Part shown: positions 8,567 through 15,613 of the stretch, piece by piece
How the letters are laid out: each line of letters begins with the position of its first letter
Position numbering within the stretch: the stretch's first letter is position 1
Assembly (NCBI GenBank): GCA_910577785.1
Contig: CAJTNT010000042.1
Coordinates: forward strand, 3,913 to 30,992
Source: an uncultured Lachnospiraceae bacterium
GTDB taxonomy: Bacteria; Bacillota; Clostridia; Lachnospirales; Lachnospiraceae
DNA: 27,080 bases
Reading direction: 5' to 3'
Program-made: the position numbers and the translations under genes
The notes under the pieces: model-generated
Databases searched by the model: none
Seen by the model: only the letters and a program-made list of their open reading frames with translations
Told to the model about the DNA's origin: nothing

Positions 8567-8730
8567 TTATTACTGCGGCGGTTAAATATCGAAGTTTTTA
8601 CTTGCCTAAATTCGCATCTGCTGCGTTGGATTTTCTAGTCGTAGCCACCGCTACGCCATTGAAAATCCGCCTTGCAGATGAAAACTTATTCTGCGTAAAA
8701 TCCGTCGATATTTAACCGCCGCAGTAATAG
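8567..8730. repeat. 164-bp near-palindromic interspersed repeat, copy 2
   Basis: The ends are 25-bp inverted repeats with 24 matches (8567-8591 against 8706-8730). A central hairpin, CGTAGC-CACC-GCTACG, lies at 8640-8655, flanked by GGATTTTC/GAAAATCC. It is the same length as copy 1 at 1417-1580 and shares ACTTGCC, TCTGCTGCGTTG, CTTGCA and TTCTGCG at matching places. In the stem, C1425-G1572 of copy 1 is replaced here by G8575-C8722, a compensated change. Confidence 0.85.
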
Positions 8731-8860
8731 TATGCTGGAAATGAGACAAAAATATTCGTGTATAGGAACAAATTTATTTTACTGTACCATTGTCGCGAAA
8801 TATGTTACACTTACCTTGAACGTAGGAGGAAAGGCAGCATTTTGGATAGGAGCAGGGGAA

Positions 8861-9487
8861 ATGGAAGGACAGGAATATTTTAAGCAGGCTTTGTCAGATT
8901 TTGCGTTTGACGCGGCTTGCGGCGGGGAAATCCGGCATTTGGCGGATTTGGGGTATACGGTAAAGCAGATTGCAGAACAGCTTTCCTGCCCGGTGCCTTA
9001 TGGGAGGGTGCAGCAGGCGGTTTGGAAGCATCTGTCAGATACCGGCGCGCTGCTTCTGGAAGAGCCGGGGATAGGTACACAGAAGAAGCCTCCGGTATTT
9101 GTGAAAGAGTATGATAAATATGGAAGGCCCAGCTTCCGCCGAATCAATGGCCAAGCCCAAAGCCAGAATGCCATCTGCTGGATAGAACGCTGTTTCTTAG
9201 GGAAAGAGCCTAGGGAACTGCAAGATTTTCTGGCTATGCAGTGTGAGCGGAACGGAGAAAATTTTTCTTTTGTTTCCTGCAGTTTCGGGCTTAAGGGGCA
9301 GACGGGTCTGGCATCCGAACTTGGGGAAAGGCAGCAGGAATATATCCTGGGGCTTCCCTGGGAACAGAAAATCGTTTACCATAGGCTGGATCAAAGGATG
9401 CGTGAAATTGTGGCAAGACTGTACAGAACAGGCAAATACCATGAAACCCTTTATTTCCAGAAGAATAAAGAGAAGGTTTTCCTCTGA
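8861..9487 (+). CDS. Conserved hypothetical protein with a possible helix-turn-helix
   Basis: The 208-residue soluble protein starts MEGQEYFKQALSDFAFD. Residues about 25-65 (HLADLGYTVKQIAEQL...VQQAVWKHLSDTG) look like a helix-turn-helix, with a recognition-type segment after TVKQIAEQL, so DNA binding is possible. The rest, including KEYDKYGRPSFRRI and a basic C-terminus (ARLYRTGKYHETLYFQKNKEK), matches no family I know. The ATG at 8861 is preceded by AGCAGGGGA; the frame is open further up, to an ATG at 8732, but those extra residues look non-coding and start just outside repeat copy 2. It is a single-gene unit followed by a hairpin at 9496-9524. Confidence 0.65.
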   Translation: MEGQEYFKQALSDFAFDAACGGEIRHLADLGYTVKQIAEQLSCPVPYGRVQQAVWKHLSDTGALLLEEPGIGTQKKPPVFVKEYDKYGRPSFRRINGQAQSQNAICWIERCFLGKEPRELQDFLAMQCERNGENFSFVSCSFGLKGQTGLASELGERQQEYILGLPWEQKIVYHRLDQRMREIVARLYRTGKYHETLYFQKNKEKVFL

Positions 9488-9495
9488 AGAAGTAG

Positions 9496-9524
9496 GGAAT
9501 TGTCAAGAAATAATTGACAGTTCC
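9496..9524 (+). terminator. Hairpin after the hypothetical gene
   Basis: GGAATTGTCAA (9496-9506) pairs with TTGACAGTTCC (9514-9524) with one wobble, 8 bp past the stop codon. No U-run follows, so it may be a weak terminator or an mRNA end stabiliser. Confidence 0.45.
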
Positions 9525-9624
9525 TGAAGTGATGCGTACCCTTCTTGTAGAGGAATACAGTGGCTTCCCTACATGGCTCTTTCTGCTCTCTTCTCCCTGG
9601 AATTTACTCTGGAAGAAAGGATAG

Positions 9625-9826
9625 TGTAACTTTACCTGGGGAATTTTTAAAAACGAATCGTGCAGAATATTTATTTTTGTGATAAACCATAAATGGAAAT
9701 ATGGTGAACGGGAAATGTTACATTTTTCAACCTGTTGCAGCCCTCCCCTTCCGCAGCGGTTCGTATGGCCATTTTTACTTTTCCACATCCCATGCCCCTC
9801 CATTAGAATCCTCGGGTAAAGTTACA
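9625..9826. repeat. 202-bp segment bounded by 12-bp perfect inverted repeats
   Basis: TGTAACTTTACC at 9625-9636 is matched by GGTAAAGTTACA at 9815-9826. Inside, further imperfect complementarity is visible (ATAAATGG...GGTGAACGG against CGGTTCGTATGGCCATTTTTAC), so the whole segment could fold as a long hairpin. It occupies most of the 370-bp gap before the RpiB-like gene. No ORF is supported. It may be a degenerate miniature element; no target duplication is evident. Confidence 0.6.
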
Positions 9827-9857
9827 TTATCGGAAGCAGGAAAGGCAGGTATTACCG

Positions 9858-10496
9858 ATGAAGATAGCAGTCATACAAGCAAGCTCACAGAAGGATAAAA
9901 ACACACTCCTATTCCGCTGCGTACAGTCCGCAGTAGCAGGAAAAGGATGGGAGGCCGTAAACTTTGGCGTGTTCGCGGAGGAAGAGGACTCTTACTCTTA
10001 CATTGAGACGGCTCTGAACATCAGCATGCTCCTGGAAAGCTGCGCCGTTGATTTTGCCGTGACAGGCTGCTCCTCTGGCCAGGGAATGATGCTGGCCTGC
10101 AACAGCCTGCCAGGGATATTATGCGGCTATGTGGAAAATCCATCCGATGCCTACCTATTTGGCAGGATTAACGATGGCAATGCCATCTCCTATCCCTTAG
10201 GCCTGAATTTTGGCTGGGCTGGCGAAATTAACCTGCAGAGTACCTTAGAGTGCTTATTCGCAGAACCCTTCGGCACAGGCTATCCCAGGGAAGACGCAGC
10301 CAGGAAGCAGCGGGATACCAAGCTTTTGAAAGACATCTGGCGAACCTCAAAAAGACCCCTGGCGCAAATCCTCCCCGAATTGGACAGGCAGCTCGTCTGG
10401 CATGCGCTCAGCCGCACGGTTGTATTTGAGTACGTCATGCAGCATGGGAAGGATAAGGAGCTGGAAAAGGTATTGCATAGTCTGCACAATATGTAG
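9858..10496 (+). CDS. RpiB/LacA/LacB-family sugar-phosphate isomerase-like protein
   Basis: The 212-residue protein resembles ribose-5-phosphate isomerase B / galactose-6-phosphate isomerase subunits. The segment VTGCSSGQGMMLACNSLPGI (residues 68-87) aligns with the RpiB phosphate/active-site loop, placing the catalytic cysteine at C71. Two features differ from classic RpiB: the N-terminal DHAG-type motif is replaced by QASSQKDKN, and the protein is about 60 residues longer, with an extra helical C-terminus. The substrate may therefore differ from ribose-5-phosphate. AGGAAAGGCAGG lies upstream of the ATG. It precedes the purine cluster by 326 bp and is not clearly part of it. Confidence 0.75.
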   Translation: MKIAVIQASSQKDKNTLLFRCVQSAVAGKGWEAVNFGVFAEEEDSYSYIETALNISMLLESCAVDFAVTGCSSGQGMMLACNSLPGILCGYVENPSDAYLFGRINDGNAISYPLGLNFGWAGEINLQSTLECLFAEPFGTGYPREDAARKQRDTKLLKDIWRTSKRPLAQILPELDRQLVWHALSRTVVFEYVMQHGKDKELEKVLHSLHNM

Positions 10497-10599
10497 TATG
10501 ATAAAAAATGAAAAAGCAGTATGTTGGCATTCCCTATCGCAAAGGAAAATGGGGATAGGTTTTGCAGCATATTAGATAAAAAAGAAAAGAAAGGAGCAG

Positions 10600-10812
10600 C
10601 TAACTGTTCCGTACGGCCTATCGTATTTGCTGGATTGTAATGGTGAGAGCCAATCCATGGAGAAGGCATACAATGGGAAAAGGCCAATCATAGTAAGGGA
10701 AAATCCGCTGAAAAGGCCAATTATAGTAAGGGAAAATCCGCTGAAAGGGCCAATCATAGTAAGGGTAAATCCATTGAAAAGGCTAATCATTGTAAAAGTA
10801 CAGAATAGTTAC
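10600..10812. repeat. Possible miniature element or structured leader upstream of purE
   Basis: TAACTGTTCCGTAC (10601-10614) and GTACAGAATAGTTA (10798-10811) form a 12/14 inverted repeat about 200 bp apart, enclosing the 33-bp tandem repeats. The right arm ends only 11 bp before the purE start codon. The arms resemble the IS66-type terminus seen at 26918 (GTAACTATTCAG). No transposase or target duplication is seen. An ORF running 10627-10917 is judged non-coding. Confidence 0.45.
10677..10808 (+). repeat. 33-bp tandem repeat, three good copies and one degenerate
   Basis: Units begin at 10677, 10710, 10743 and 10776, each built on AAGGCCAATCATAGTAAGGG followed by AAATCC. The first two differ by one base; the third has a few changes; the fourth is strongly diverged. 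The units are contiguous with no spacers, so this is not CRISPR. They end just before the purE start. Confidence 0.85.
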
Positions 10813-10822
10813 AAAAAACATT

Positions 10823-11323
10823 ATGGCAAAAGTAGGTATTGTAATGGGAAGCGACTCAGACATGCCGGTAATGGCAAAGGCCGCAGACATTTTAGAAGAG
10901 CTGGGCGTAGAATATGAAATGACAATTATTTCTGCCCACCGCGAACCAGATGTGTTTTTTGAATATGCGAAGTCCGCTGAGGAAAAAGGCTTCAAGGTAA
11001 TTATTGCAGGCGCTGGCATGGCCGCCCACCTGCCAGGCATGTGCGCGGCGATTTTCCCGATGCCCGTCATCGGCATCCCAATGCACACCACTTCCCTGGG
11101 AGGACGGGACTCCCTCTATTCCATTGTGCAGATGCCCTCTGGCATCCCGGTTGCCACGGTGGCAATCAATGGGGGGGCAAATGCGGGTCTTCTGGCAGCT
11201 AAGATCCTCGCCACATCGGATCAGGCGCTGCTTGCCCGCCTAAAAGATTATTCCCAAAAATTAAAAGCGCAGGTAGAAGCAAAGGACGCGCGCCTGCAGG
11301 AAGTTGGATATCGGAATTACTAA
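10823..11323 (+). CDS. purE: N5-carboxyaminoimidazole ribonucleotide mutase
   Basis: The 166-residue class I PurE converts N5-CAIR to CAIR in purine synthesis. The signature segments are GSDSD (9-13), SAHR (37-40, with the catalytic H39), GAGMAAHLPGM and INGGANAGLLA. The length is typical. It is the first gene of the run purE-purM-purN-purD, all on the same strand. No Shine-Dalgarno sequence is visible before the ATG: the preceding 20 nt are AT-rich and contain the end of an inverted repeat. Translation may therefore be weak or depend on the unusual repeat leader. No purine riboswitch core is recognisable upstream. Confidence 0.96.
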   Translation: MAKVGIVMGSDSDMPVMAKAADILEELGVEYEMTIISAHREPDVFFEYAKSAEEKGFKVIIAGAGMAAHLPGMCAAIFPMPVIGIPMHTTSLGGRDSLYSIVQMPSGIPVATVAINGGANAGLLAAKILATSDQALLARLKDYSQKLKAQVEAKDARLQEVGYRNY

Positions 11324-11407
11324 GCAACTGTTAAGGATGAACTTTGCAGATGACGCAGGATAGGCCTTTTTGGCGAGTCATACAGTCTGCATGATAGGAG
11401 GAAAACA

Positions 11408-12433
11408 ATGGATTACAAACATTCAGGCGTAGACATTGAGGCGGGCTACAAGTCCGTGGAACTGATGAAGAAGCATGTGCAGCAGACCATGCGCCCAGAG
11501 GTGCTGACCGGCCTGGGCGGCTTCTCCGGCGCATTTTCCATGGAAAAATTCAAAAATATGGAAAAGCCCACCCTAGTATCTGGCACCGATGGGGTAGGGA
11601 CGAAGCTGAAGCTGGCATTTCTGTTGGACAAACATGACACCATTGGCATTGACTGTGTGGCAATGTGCGTAAATGATATTGCCTGTGCAGGCGGCGAGCC
11701 ATTATTTTTCTTGGATTATATTGCATGCGGGAAGAATTTCCCAGAGAAAATCGCCACCATCGTCAGTGGCGTGGCGGAGGGCTGCAAACAGAGCGGCGCG
11801 GCTTTAATCGGCGGCGAGACGGCTGAAATGCCAGGCTTTTACCCGGAGGATGAGTATGATTTGGCTGGCTTTGCGGTAGGGGTTGTCGATGAGAAGGACA
11901 TTATCGCCGGCAAGGATGTGGCGGCAGGCGACCTCTTAATCGGCATGGCCAGCTCTGGCGTCCATTCCAACGGATTTTCCCTTGTGCGCAAGATTTTCCC
12001 TATGGACAGGCAGACCCTGGATACCTATCATGAGGCGCTGGGCAAGACCCTGGGGGAAGCGCTGCTGGCGCCAACCAAGATTTATGTCAAGGCGTTGCGC
12101 TCTGTCAAGGAAGCAGGCGTGTGCATCAAGGCCTGCAGCCATATTACGGGGGGCGGCTTTTATGAAAATGTGCCGCGTATGCTGCCGGAGGGCAAACATG
12201 CCGTGATTGAAAAAGGCAGCTATGAGGTTCCGGCCATCTTTGGCATGCTGGCCAGGGAAGGGCAGGTGGAGGAGAAGATGATGTACAACACCTATAATAT
12301 GGGGATTGGCATGGTGCTGGCCGTGGATGCCCAGGACGCCAGCCAGGCGATGGAAGCGATCCGCGCCGCAGGTGAGATTCCCTATCTCATCGGCAGGATT
12401 GAGGATGGAGAGAAAGGGGTAACGCTATGTTAA
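11408..12433 (+). CDS. purM: Phosphoribosylformylglycinamidine cyclo-ligase (AIR synthetase)
   Basis: The 341-residue PurM closes the imidazole ring of FGAM using ATP to give AIR. The N-terminal stretch with VSGTDGVGTKLKLAF, then DCVAMCVNDIACAGGEPLFF and GGETAEMPGFYP, is characteristic, as are the later ASSGVHSNGFSLVRK and HITGGGFYENVPR. The length is normal. TAGGAGG lies 7-8 nt upstream of the ATG. The gene follows purE by 84 nt and overlaps purN by 7 nt. Confidence 0.97.
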   Translation: MDYKHSGVDIEAGYKSVELMKKHVQQTMRPEVLTGLGGFSGAFSMEKFKNMEKPTLVSGTDGVGTKLKLAFLLDKHDTIGIDCVAMCVNDIACAGGEPLFFLDYIACGKNFPEKIATIVSGVAEGCKQSGAALIGGETAEMPGFYPEDEYDLAGFAVGVVDEKDIIAGKDVAAGDLLIGMASSGVHSNGFSLVRKIFPMDRQTLDTYHEALGKTLGEALLAPTKIYVKALRSVKEAGVCIKACSHITGGGFYENVPRMLPEGKHAVIEKGSYEVPAIFGMLAREGQVEEKMMYNTYNMGIGMVLAVDAQDASQAMEAIRAAGEIPYLIGRIEDGEKGVTLC

Positions 12434-13050
12434 ATATCGTTGTCTGTGTCTCCGGCGGAGGCACGAACCTCCAGGCCATCATCGATGGGGTACAAAGCGG
12501 AACGATTACCAATACCAACATCCGCGCCGTGATCAGCAACAACCCAGGCGCTTATGCCCTGGAGCGGGCAAAAGCCCATGGCATGGAAGGAGCCTGCATT
12601 TCTCCGAAGCAGTTTGAGGACAGGGAAAGCTTTAACCAGGCCTTCCTGCAGAAGCTGGACAGCTACCAGCCGGATCTGGTGGTGCTGGCCGGATTTCTGG
12701 TAGTGCTGCCAGAAGCCATGATCCGGCAGTACCGAAACCGCATCATCAACGTCCATCCTTCTCTGATCCCTTCTTTCTGCGGGAAGGGCTATTACGGCCT
12801 GAAGGTGCATGAAAGCGCATTGGCGCGGGGCGTGAAGGTGACAGGGGCGACCGTGCATTTTGTGGACGAAGGGACGGACACCGGCCCAATTATCCTCCAG
12901 CATCCAGTGATGGTGGAGGCAGGCGATACGCCAAAGAGCCTGCAGCAGCGTGTCATGGAGCAGGCGGAATGGAAGATCCTGCCCCAGGCCATCGACCTGA
13001 TTGCAAATGGCAGGGTGGCCGTGGAGGATGGCAGGGCTGTGATATCCTGA
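12427..13050 (+). CDS. purN: Phosphoribosylglycinamide formyltransferase
   Basis: The 207-residue PurN transfers a formyl group from 10-formyl-THF to GAR. Residues 8-14 (VSGGGTN) form the substrate loop. The catalytic set is visible as N108 and H110 in IINVHPSLIPSF and D151 in DEGTDTGPII. The start codon lies inside the last codons of purM (7-nt overlap), with AGAAAGGGG upstream, which implies translational coupling. The 282-nt gap before purD contains a hairpin and a tandem repeat. Confidence 0.97.
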   Translation: MLNIVVCVSGGGTNLQAIIDGVQSGTITNTNIRAVISNNPGAYALERAKAHGMEGACISPKQFEDRESFNQAFLQKLDSYQPDLVVLAGFLVVLPEAMIRQYRNRIINVHPSLIPSFCGKGYYGLKVHESALARGVKVTGATVHFVDEGTDTGPIILQHPVMVEAGDTPKSLQQRVMEQAEWKILPQAIDLIANGRVAVEDGRAVIS

Positions 13051-13331
13051 GAGGGGAAAAATCGTTGCTATTCACAGCCAGAAAAGTCTGCGGCTAGAGT
13101 GATATTTAGAGTTTTGCTGCGCAAAAATCACCCCTTACTCCAGAAGCATATCCTCTGTATTGTGCATCTTTCCTGCACATCAAGAAAAGATCTGGAGGCT
13201 ATGTTCTCATAGAATGCGCACGATAAAGGCTGAAGCATAAACAGAAATAAAAACATAGGAACGCACAAGCGTTTAGAACAGAAATAAAAACATAGGAACA
13301 TACAAGCGTACAGATGGGAGGAAGAAGCAGG
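13051..13331 (+). other. purN-purD spacer with hairpin and repeat
   Basis: A small hairpin (TTTTGC-TGC-GCAAAA, 13112-13126, extendable by GTGAT/ATCAC) could attenuate or end transcription after purN. It is followed by the 37-bp repeat at 13241-13314. No ORF is supported. Confidence 0.4.
13241..13314 (+). repeat. 37-bp direct repeat, two tandem copies, directly before purD
   Basis: Copies at 13241-13277 and 13278-13314 match at 33 of 37 positions; both start ACAGAAATAAAAACATAGGA. The second copy abuts the purD ribosome binding site. Confidence 0.85.
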
Positions 13332-14603
13332 ATGAAAATATTAATAGTAGGAAGCGGCGGGCGCGAGCATGCGATCGCCCAAAGCGCTGCCAAAAGCCCC
13401 AAGGTGGACAAGATCTACTGTGCGCCAGGGAACGCAGGCATCGGCCAGATTGCGGAATGCATCCCCATTGGGGCGATGGAGTTTGAGAAGCTGGCGTCTT
13501 TTGCCAAGGAGCAGGGCATAGATTTTACAATTATCGGCATGGACGACCCATTGGTGGGCGGCATCGTGGACGTCTTTGAGGCGCAGGGACTTAAGGTATT
13601 CGGCCCCAGGAAAAATGCCGCTATCCTGGAAGGCAGCAAGGCATTTTCCAAGGATTTAATGAAAAAATACAACATCCCCACGGCTGCTTATGAGACTTTT
13701 GACGATCCGGCCAAAGCCCTGGCGTACCTGGAGACGGCCAAGCTGCCCATCGTCCTCAAGGCGGATGGCCTTGCCCTGGGAAAGGGCGTGCTGATCTGCA
13801 ATACCCTGGAAGAGGCAAAGGCAGGCGTAAAGGAGATTATGGAAGACAAAAAATTCGGGTCTGCCGGCAACCATATGGTAGTGGAGGAATTTATGACAGG
13901 CCGCGAAGTCTCTGTCCTCTCTTTCGTGGACGGCAAGACCATCAAAATCATGTCCTCCGCCCAGGATCACAAGCGTGCCAAGGACGGCGACCAGGGATTG
14001 AACACAGGCGGCATGGGCACTTTCTCCCCTAGTCCATTCTACACCCGGGAGGTAGATGATTTCTGCCAGAAATACATTTATCAGCCTACGGTAGATGCGA
14101 TGGCAGCCGAAGGCCGCCCCTTTACCGGCATTATTTTCTTTGGCCTGATGCTGACCGAAGAAGGCCCCAAAGTCTTAGAGTACAACGCCCGCTTTGGCGA
14201 CCCGGAAGCCCAGGTTGTGCTCCCGCGCATGAAAAATGACATGATAGAAGTGATGGAAGCCTGCATAGAGGGAAGGCTCTCAGAGATAGATCTGCAGTTT
14301 GAAGATAACGCGGCGGTCTGCGTAGTGCTGGCCTCTGACGGCTATCCCGTCTCTTATGAAAAGAATTTCCCCATTGAGGGACTGGAGCGGTTTGGTTCCG
14401 AGGAGGGCTATTACTGCTTCCATGCCGGCACAGCCCTCAAGGAAGGCAGAATTGTCACAAATGGCGGCCGCGTCCTTGGCGTCACCGCCAAAGGCCAGAA
14501 CCTCAAGGAAGCCCGAGCCAATGCATATAAGGCCACGGAATGGGTAACGTTTGCCAACAAATACATGCGCCATGATATTGGTAAGGCGATTGATGAGACG
14601 TAA
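13332..14603 (+). CDS. purD: Phosphoribosylamine-glycine ligase (GAR synthetase)
   Basis: The 423-residue ATP-grasp enzyme joins glycine to 5-phosphoribosylamine. The N-terminus MKILIVGSGGREHAIA, the nucleotide-binding stretch PIVLKADGLALGKGVLIC, DHKRAKDGDQGLNTGGMG and the metal-binding ARFGDPEAQVVLPR are all diagnostic. I use the ATG at 13332 because homologues start there and GGGAGG lies about 10 nt upstream; an in-frame ATG at 13314 sits on the repeat border. It is the last gene of the purine run; purC, purF, purH, purK and purL are not in the window. Confidence 0.96.
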   Translation: MKILIVGSGGREHAIAQSAAKSPKVDKIYCAPGNAGIGQIAECIPIGAMEFEKLASFAKEQGIDFTIIGMDDPLVGGIVDVFEAQGLKVFGPRKNAAILEGSKAFSKDLMKKYNIPTAAYETFDDPAKALAYLETAKLPIVLKADGLALGKGVLICNTLEEAKAGVKEIMEDKKFGSAGNHMVVEEFMTGREVSVLSFVDGKTIKIMSSAQDHKRAKDGDQGLNTGGMGTFSPSPFYTREVDDFCQKYIYQPTVDAMAAEGRPFTGIIFFGLMLTEEGPKVLEYNARFGDPEAQVVLPRMKNDMIEVMEACIEGRLSEIDLQFEDNAAVCVVLASDGYPVSYEKNFPIEGLERFGSEEGYYCFHAGTALKEGRIVTNGGRVLGVTAKGQNLKEARANAYKATEWVTFANKYMRHDIGKAIDET

Positions 14604-14670
14604 CCTTTTTTGTCCTGTAAGAAGTAACTGTCTCTCATTTCAGATACGGAATCGTTAGCAGAAGTATTAG

Positions 14671-14708
14671 AAATCCCTTTGCTGTTTTGGATGCGGCAAA
14701 GGGATTTT
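14671..14708 (+). terminator. Intrinsic terminator after purD
   Basis: AAATCCCTTTGC (14671-14682) pairs with GCAAAGGGATTT (14696-14707), followed by a short T-run. It lies about 70 bp past the purD stop. Confidence 0.75.
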
Positions 14709-14727
14709 ACAATATATTTGATAAAAT

Positions 14728-14754
14728 GTAACTATTCCGTGCCTTCATAGTTAC
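14728..14754. other. Small dyad between purD and the two-component genes
   Basis: GTAACTAT (14728-14735) and ATAGTTAC (14747-14754) form a perfect 8-bp inverted repeat. The sequence GTAACTATTC recurs at the IS66-like end (26918) and near purE. Its role is unknown. Confidence 0.4.
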
Positions 14755-14858
14755 GATAAAATAAAACTTTCTGGTGAATTCCCTTATTTCCTGCATAAAA
14801 ATTTTATAAAATCTTAATCTTTTTAACAGAAATATAGAAAGAATTTGTAAAATTTATT

Positions 14859-14867
14859 TGATATAAT
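14859..14867 (+). promoter_or_regulatory. Extended -10 promoter for the VanR/VanS-like pair
   Basis: TGATATAAT is a perfect extended -10 element (TG-N-TATAAT), about 38 bp upstream of the response-regulator start. There is no good -35 box, as is usual for extended -10 promoters. Confidence 0.6.
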
Positions 14868-14905
14868 CGGAGAATACTATCGAAATCATGAAGGAGAACC
14901 ACATT

Positions 14906-15613
14906 TTGAAAGATAAAATTTTAATCGTAGATGATGAGAGAGAAATCGCCGATTTATTGGCATTTTATTTAGAGAGTGAAAGTTTTGAGGTTGTAACCTG
15001 TTATTCTGCACAGTCTGCCTTAGAGCAGATTGCCGCTGTCCCCTTTGACCTGGCCATCCTCGACGTGATGCTCCCAGGCGTGGACGGCTTTGAACTCTGC
15101 AAGCGTATCCGTGAAGACTACAACTACCCTGTGATTATGCTCACGGCCAAGGACGAAGAGATTGACAAAATCCGCGGCTTGATGATGGGAGCGGATGATT
15201 ACATGACCAAGCCCTTCCGTCCCCTGGAATTGGTCGCCCGCGTCAAAGCCCAGCTGCGCCGTTACAAGCGGTATAACCATCCGCGGGCACAGGCAGCCGC
15301 AGGCAGTTCCCTCATCATCCATGGCGGCCTGGTCATGAATGTGAAGACCCATGAATGCCTGCTGGATGAGAAGCCCTTGCCGCTGACGCCTACGGAATTT
15401 TCCATCCTCAAAATACTCTGCGAGCGCAAGGGCGAAGCCGTCAGTTCCGAAGACCTGTTCCACAGCGTTTGGAAAGACGAGTACTACAGTAAGAGCAACA
15501 ATACCATTACCGTACATATCCGCCACTTGCGAGAGAAAATGAACGATTCCGTAGAACACCCAAAATATATCAAGACAATCTGGGGAGTGGGGTATAAAAT
15601 TGAAAATGGATAA
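14906..15613 (+). CDS. OmpR-family response regulator, VanR-like
   Basis: The 235-residue regulator has an N-terminal receiver domain (acidic pair D9-D10, phospho-acceptor D53 in LAILDVMLPG, K102 in DDYMTKPF) and a C-terminal winged-helix DNA-binding domain (about 145-235, with LTPTEFSILKILCERKG and ending TIWGVGYKIENG). The start is taken as TTG 14906: AAGGAG lies 9 nt upstream, and homologues begin MKDKIL. An ATG at 14888 would place that Shine-Dalgarno inside the gene. It overlaps the kinase gene by 14 nt. It resembles VanR-type regulators, but no van resistance genes are nearby, so its targets are unknown. Confidence 0.92.
   Translation: MKDKILIVDDEREIADLLAFYLESESFEVVTCYSAQSALEQIAAVPFDLAILDVMLPGVDGFELCKRIREDYNYPVIMLTAKDEEIDKIRGLMMGADDYMTKPFRPLELVARVKAQLRRYKRYNHPRAQAAAGSSLIIHGGLVMNVKTHECLLDEKPLPLTPTEFSILKILCERKGEAVSSEDLFHSVWKDEYYSKSNNTITVHIRHLREKMNDSVEHPKYIKTIWGVGYKIENG

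Noticed and set aside
8732..8860. N-terminal extension of the hypothetical gene starting at 8861
   Set aside because: The extra 43 residues have no good ribosome binding site and begin at the edge of the repeat element; the later ATG has one.
9618..9833. Target-site duplication around the 202-bp inverted repeat
   Set aside because: The 8 bp on each side (AGGATAGT and ATTATCGG) do not match.
10677..10808. CRISPR array
   Set aside because: The 33-bp units are contiguous without unique spacers and there are no cas genes.
10497..10822. Purine riboswitch before purE
   Set aside because: I looked for the conserved guanine/adenine aptamer core and loop-loop sequences and did not find them.
10627..10917. 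96-residue repeat protein upstream of purE
   Set aside because: The frame runs 95 nt into purE, has no ribosome binding site and merely translates the tandem repeat; the opposite frame is equally open.
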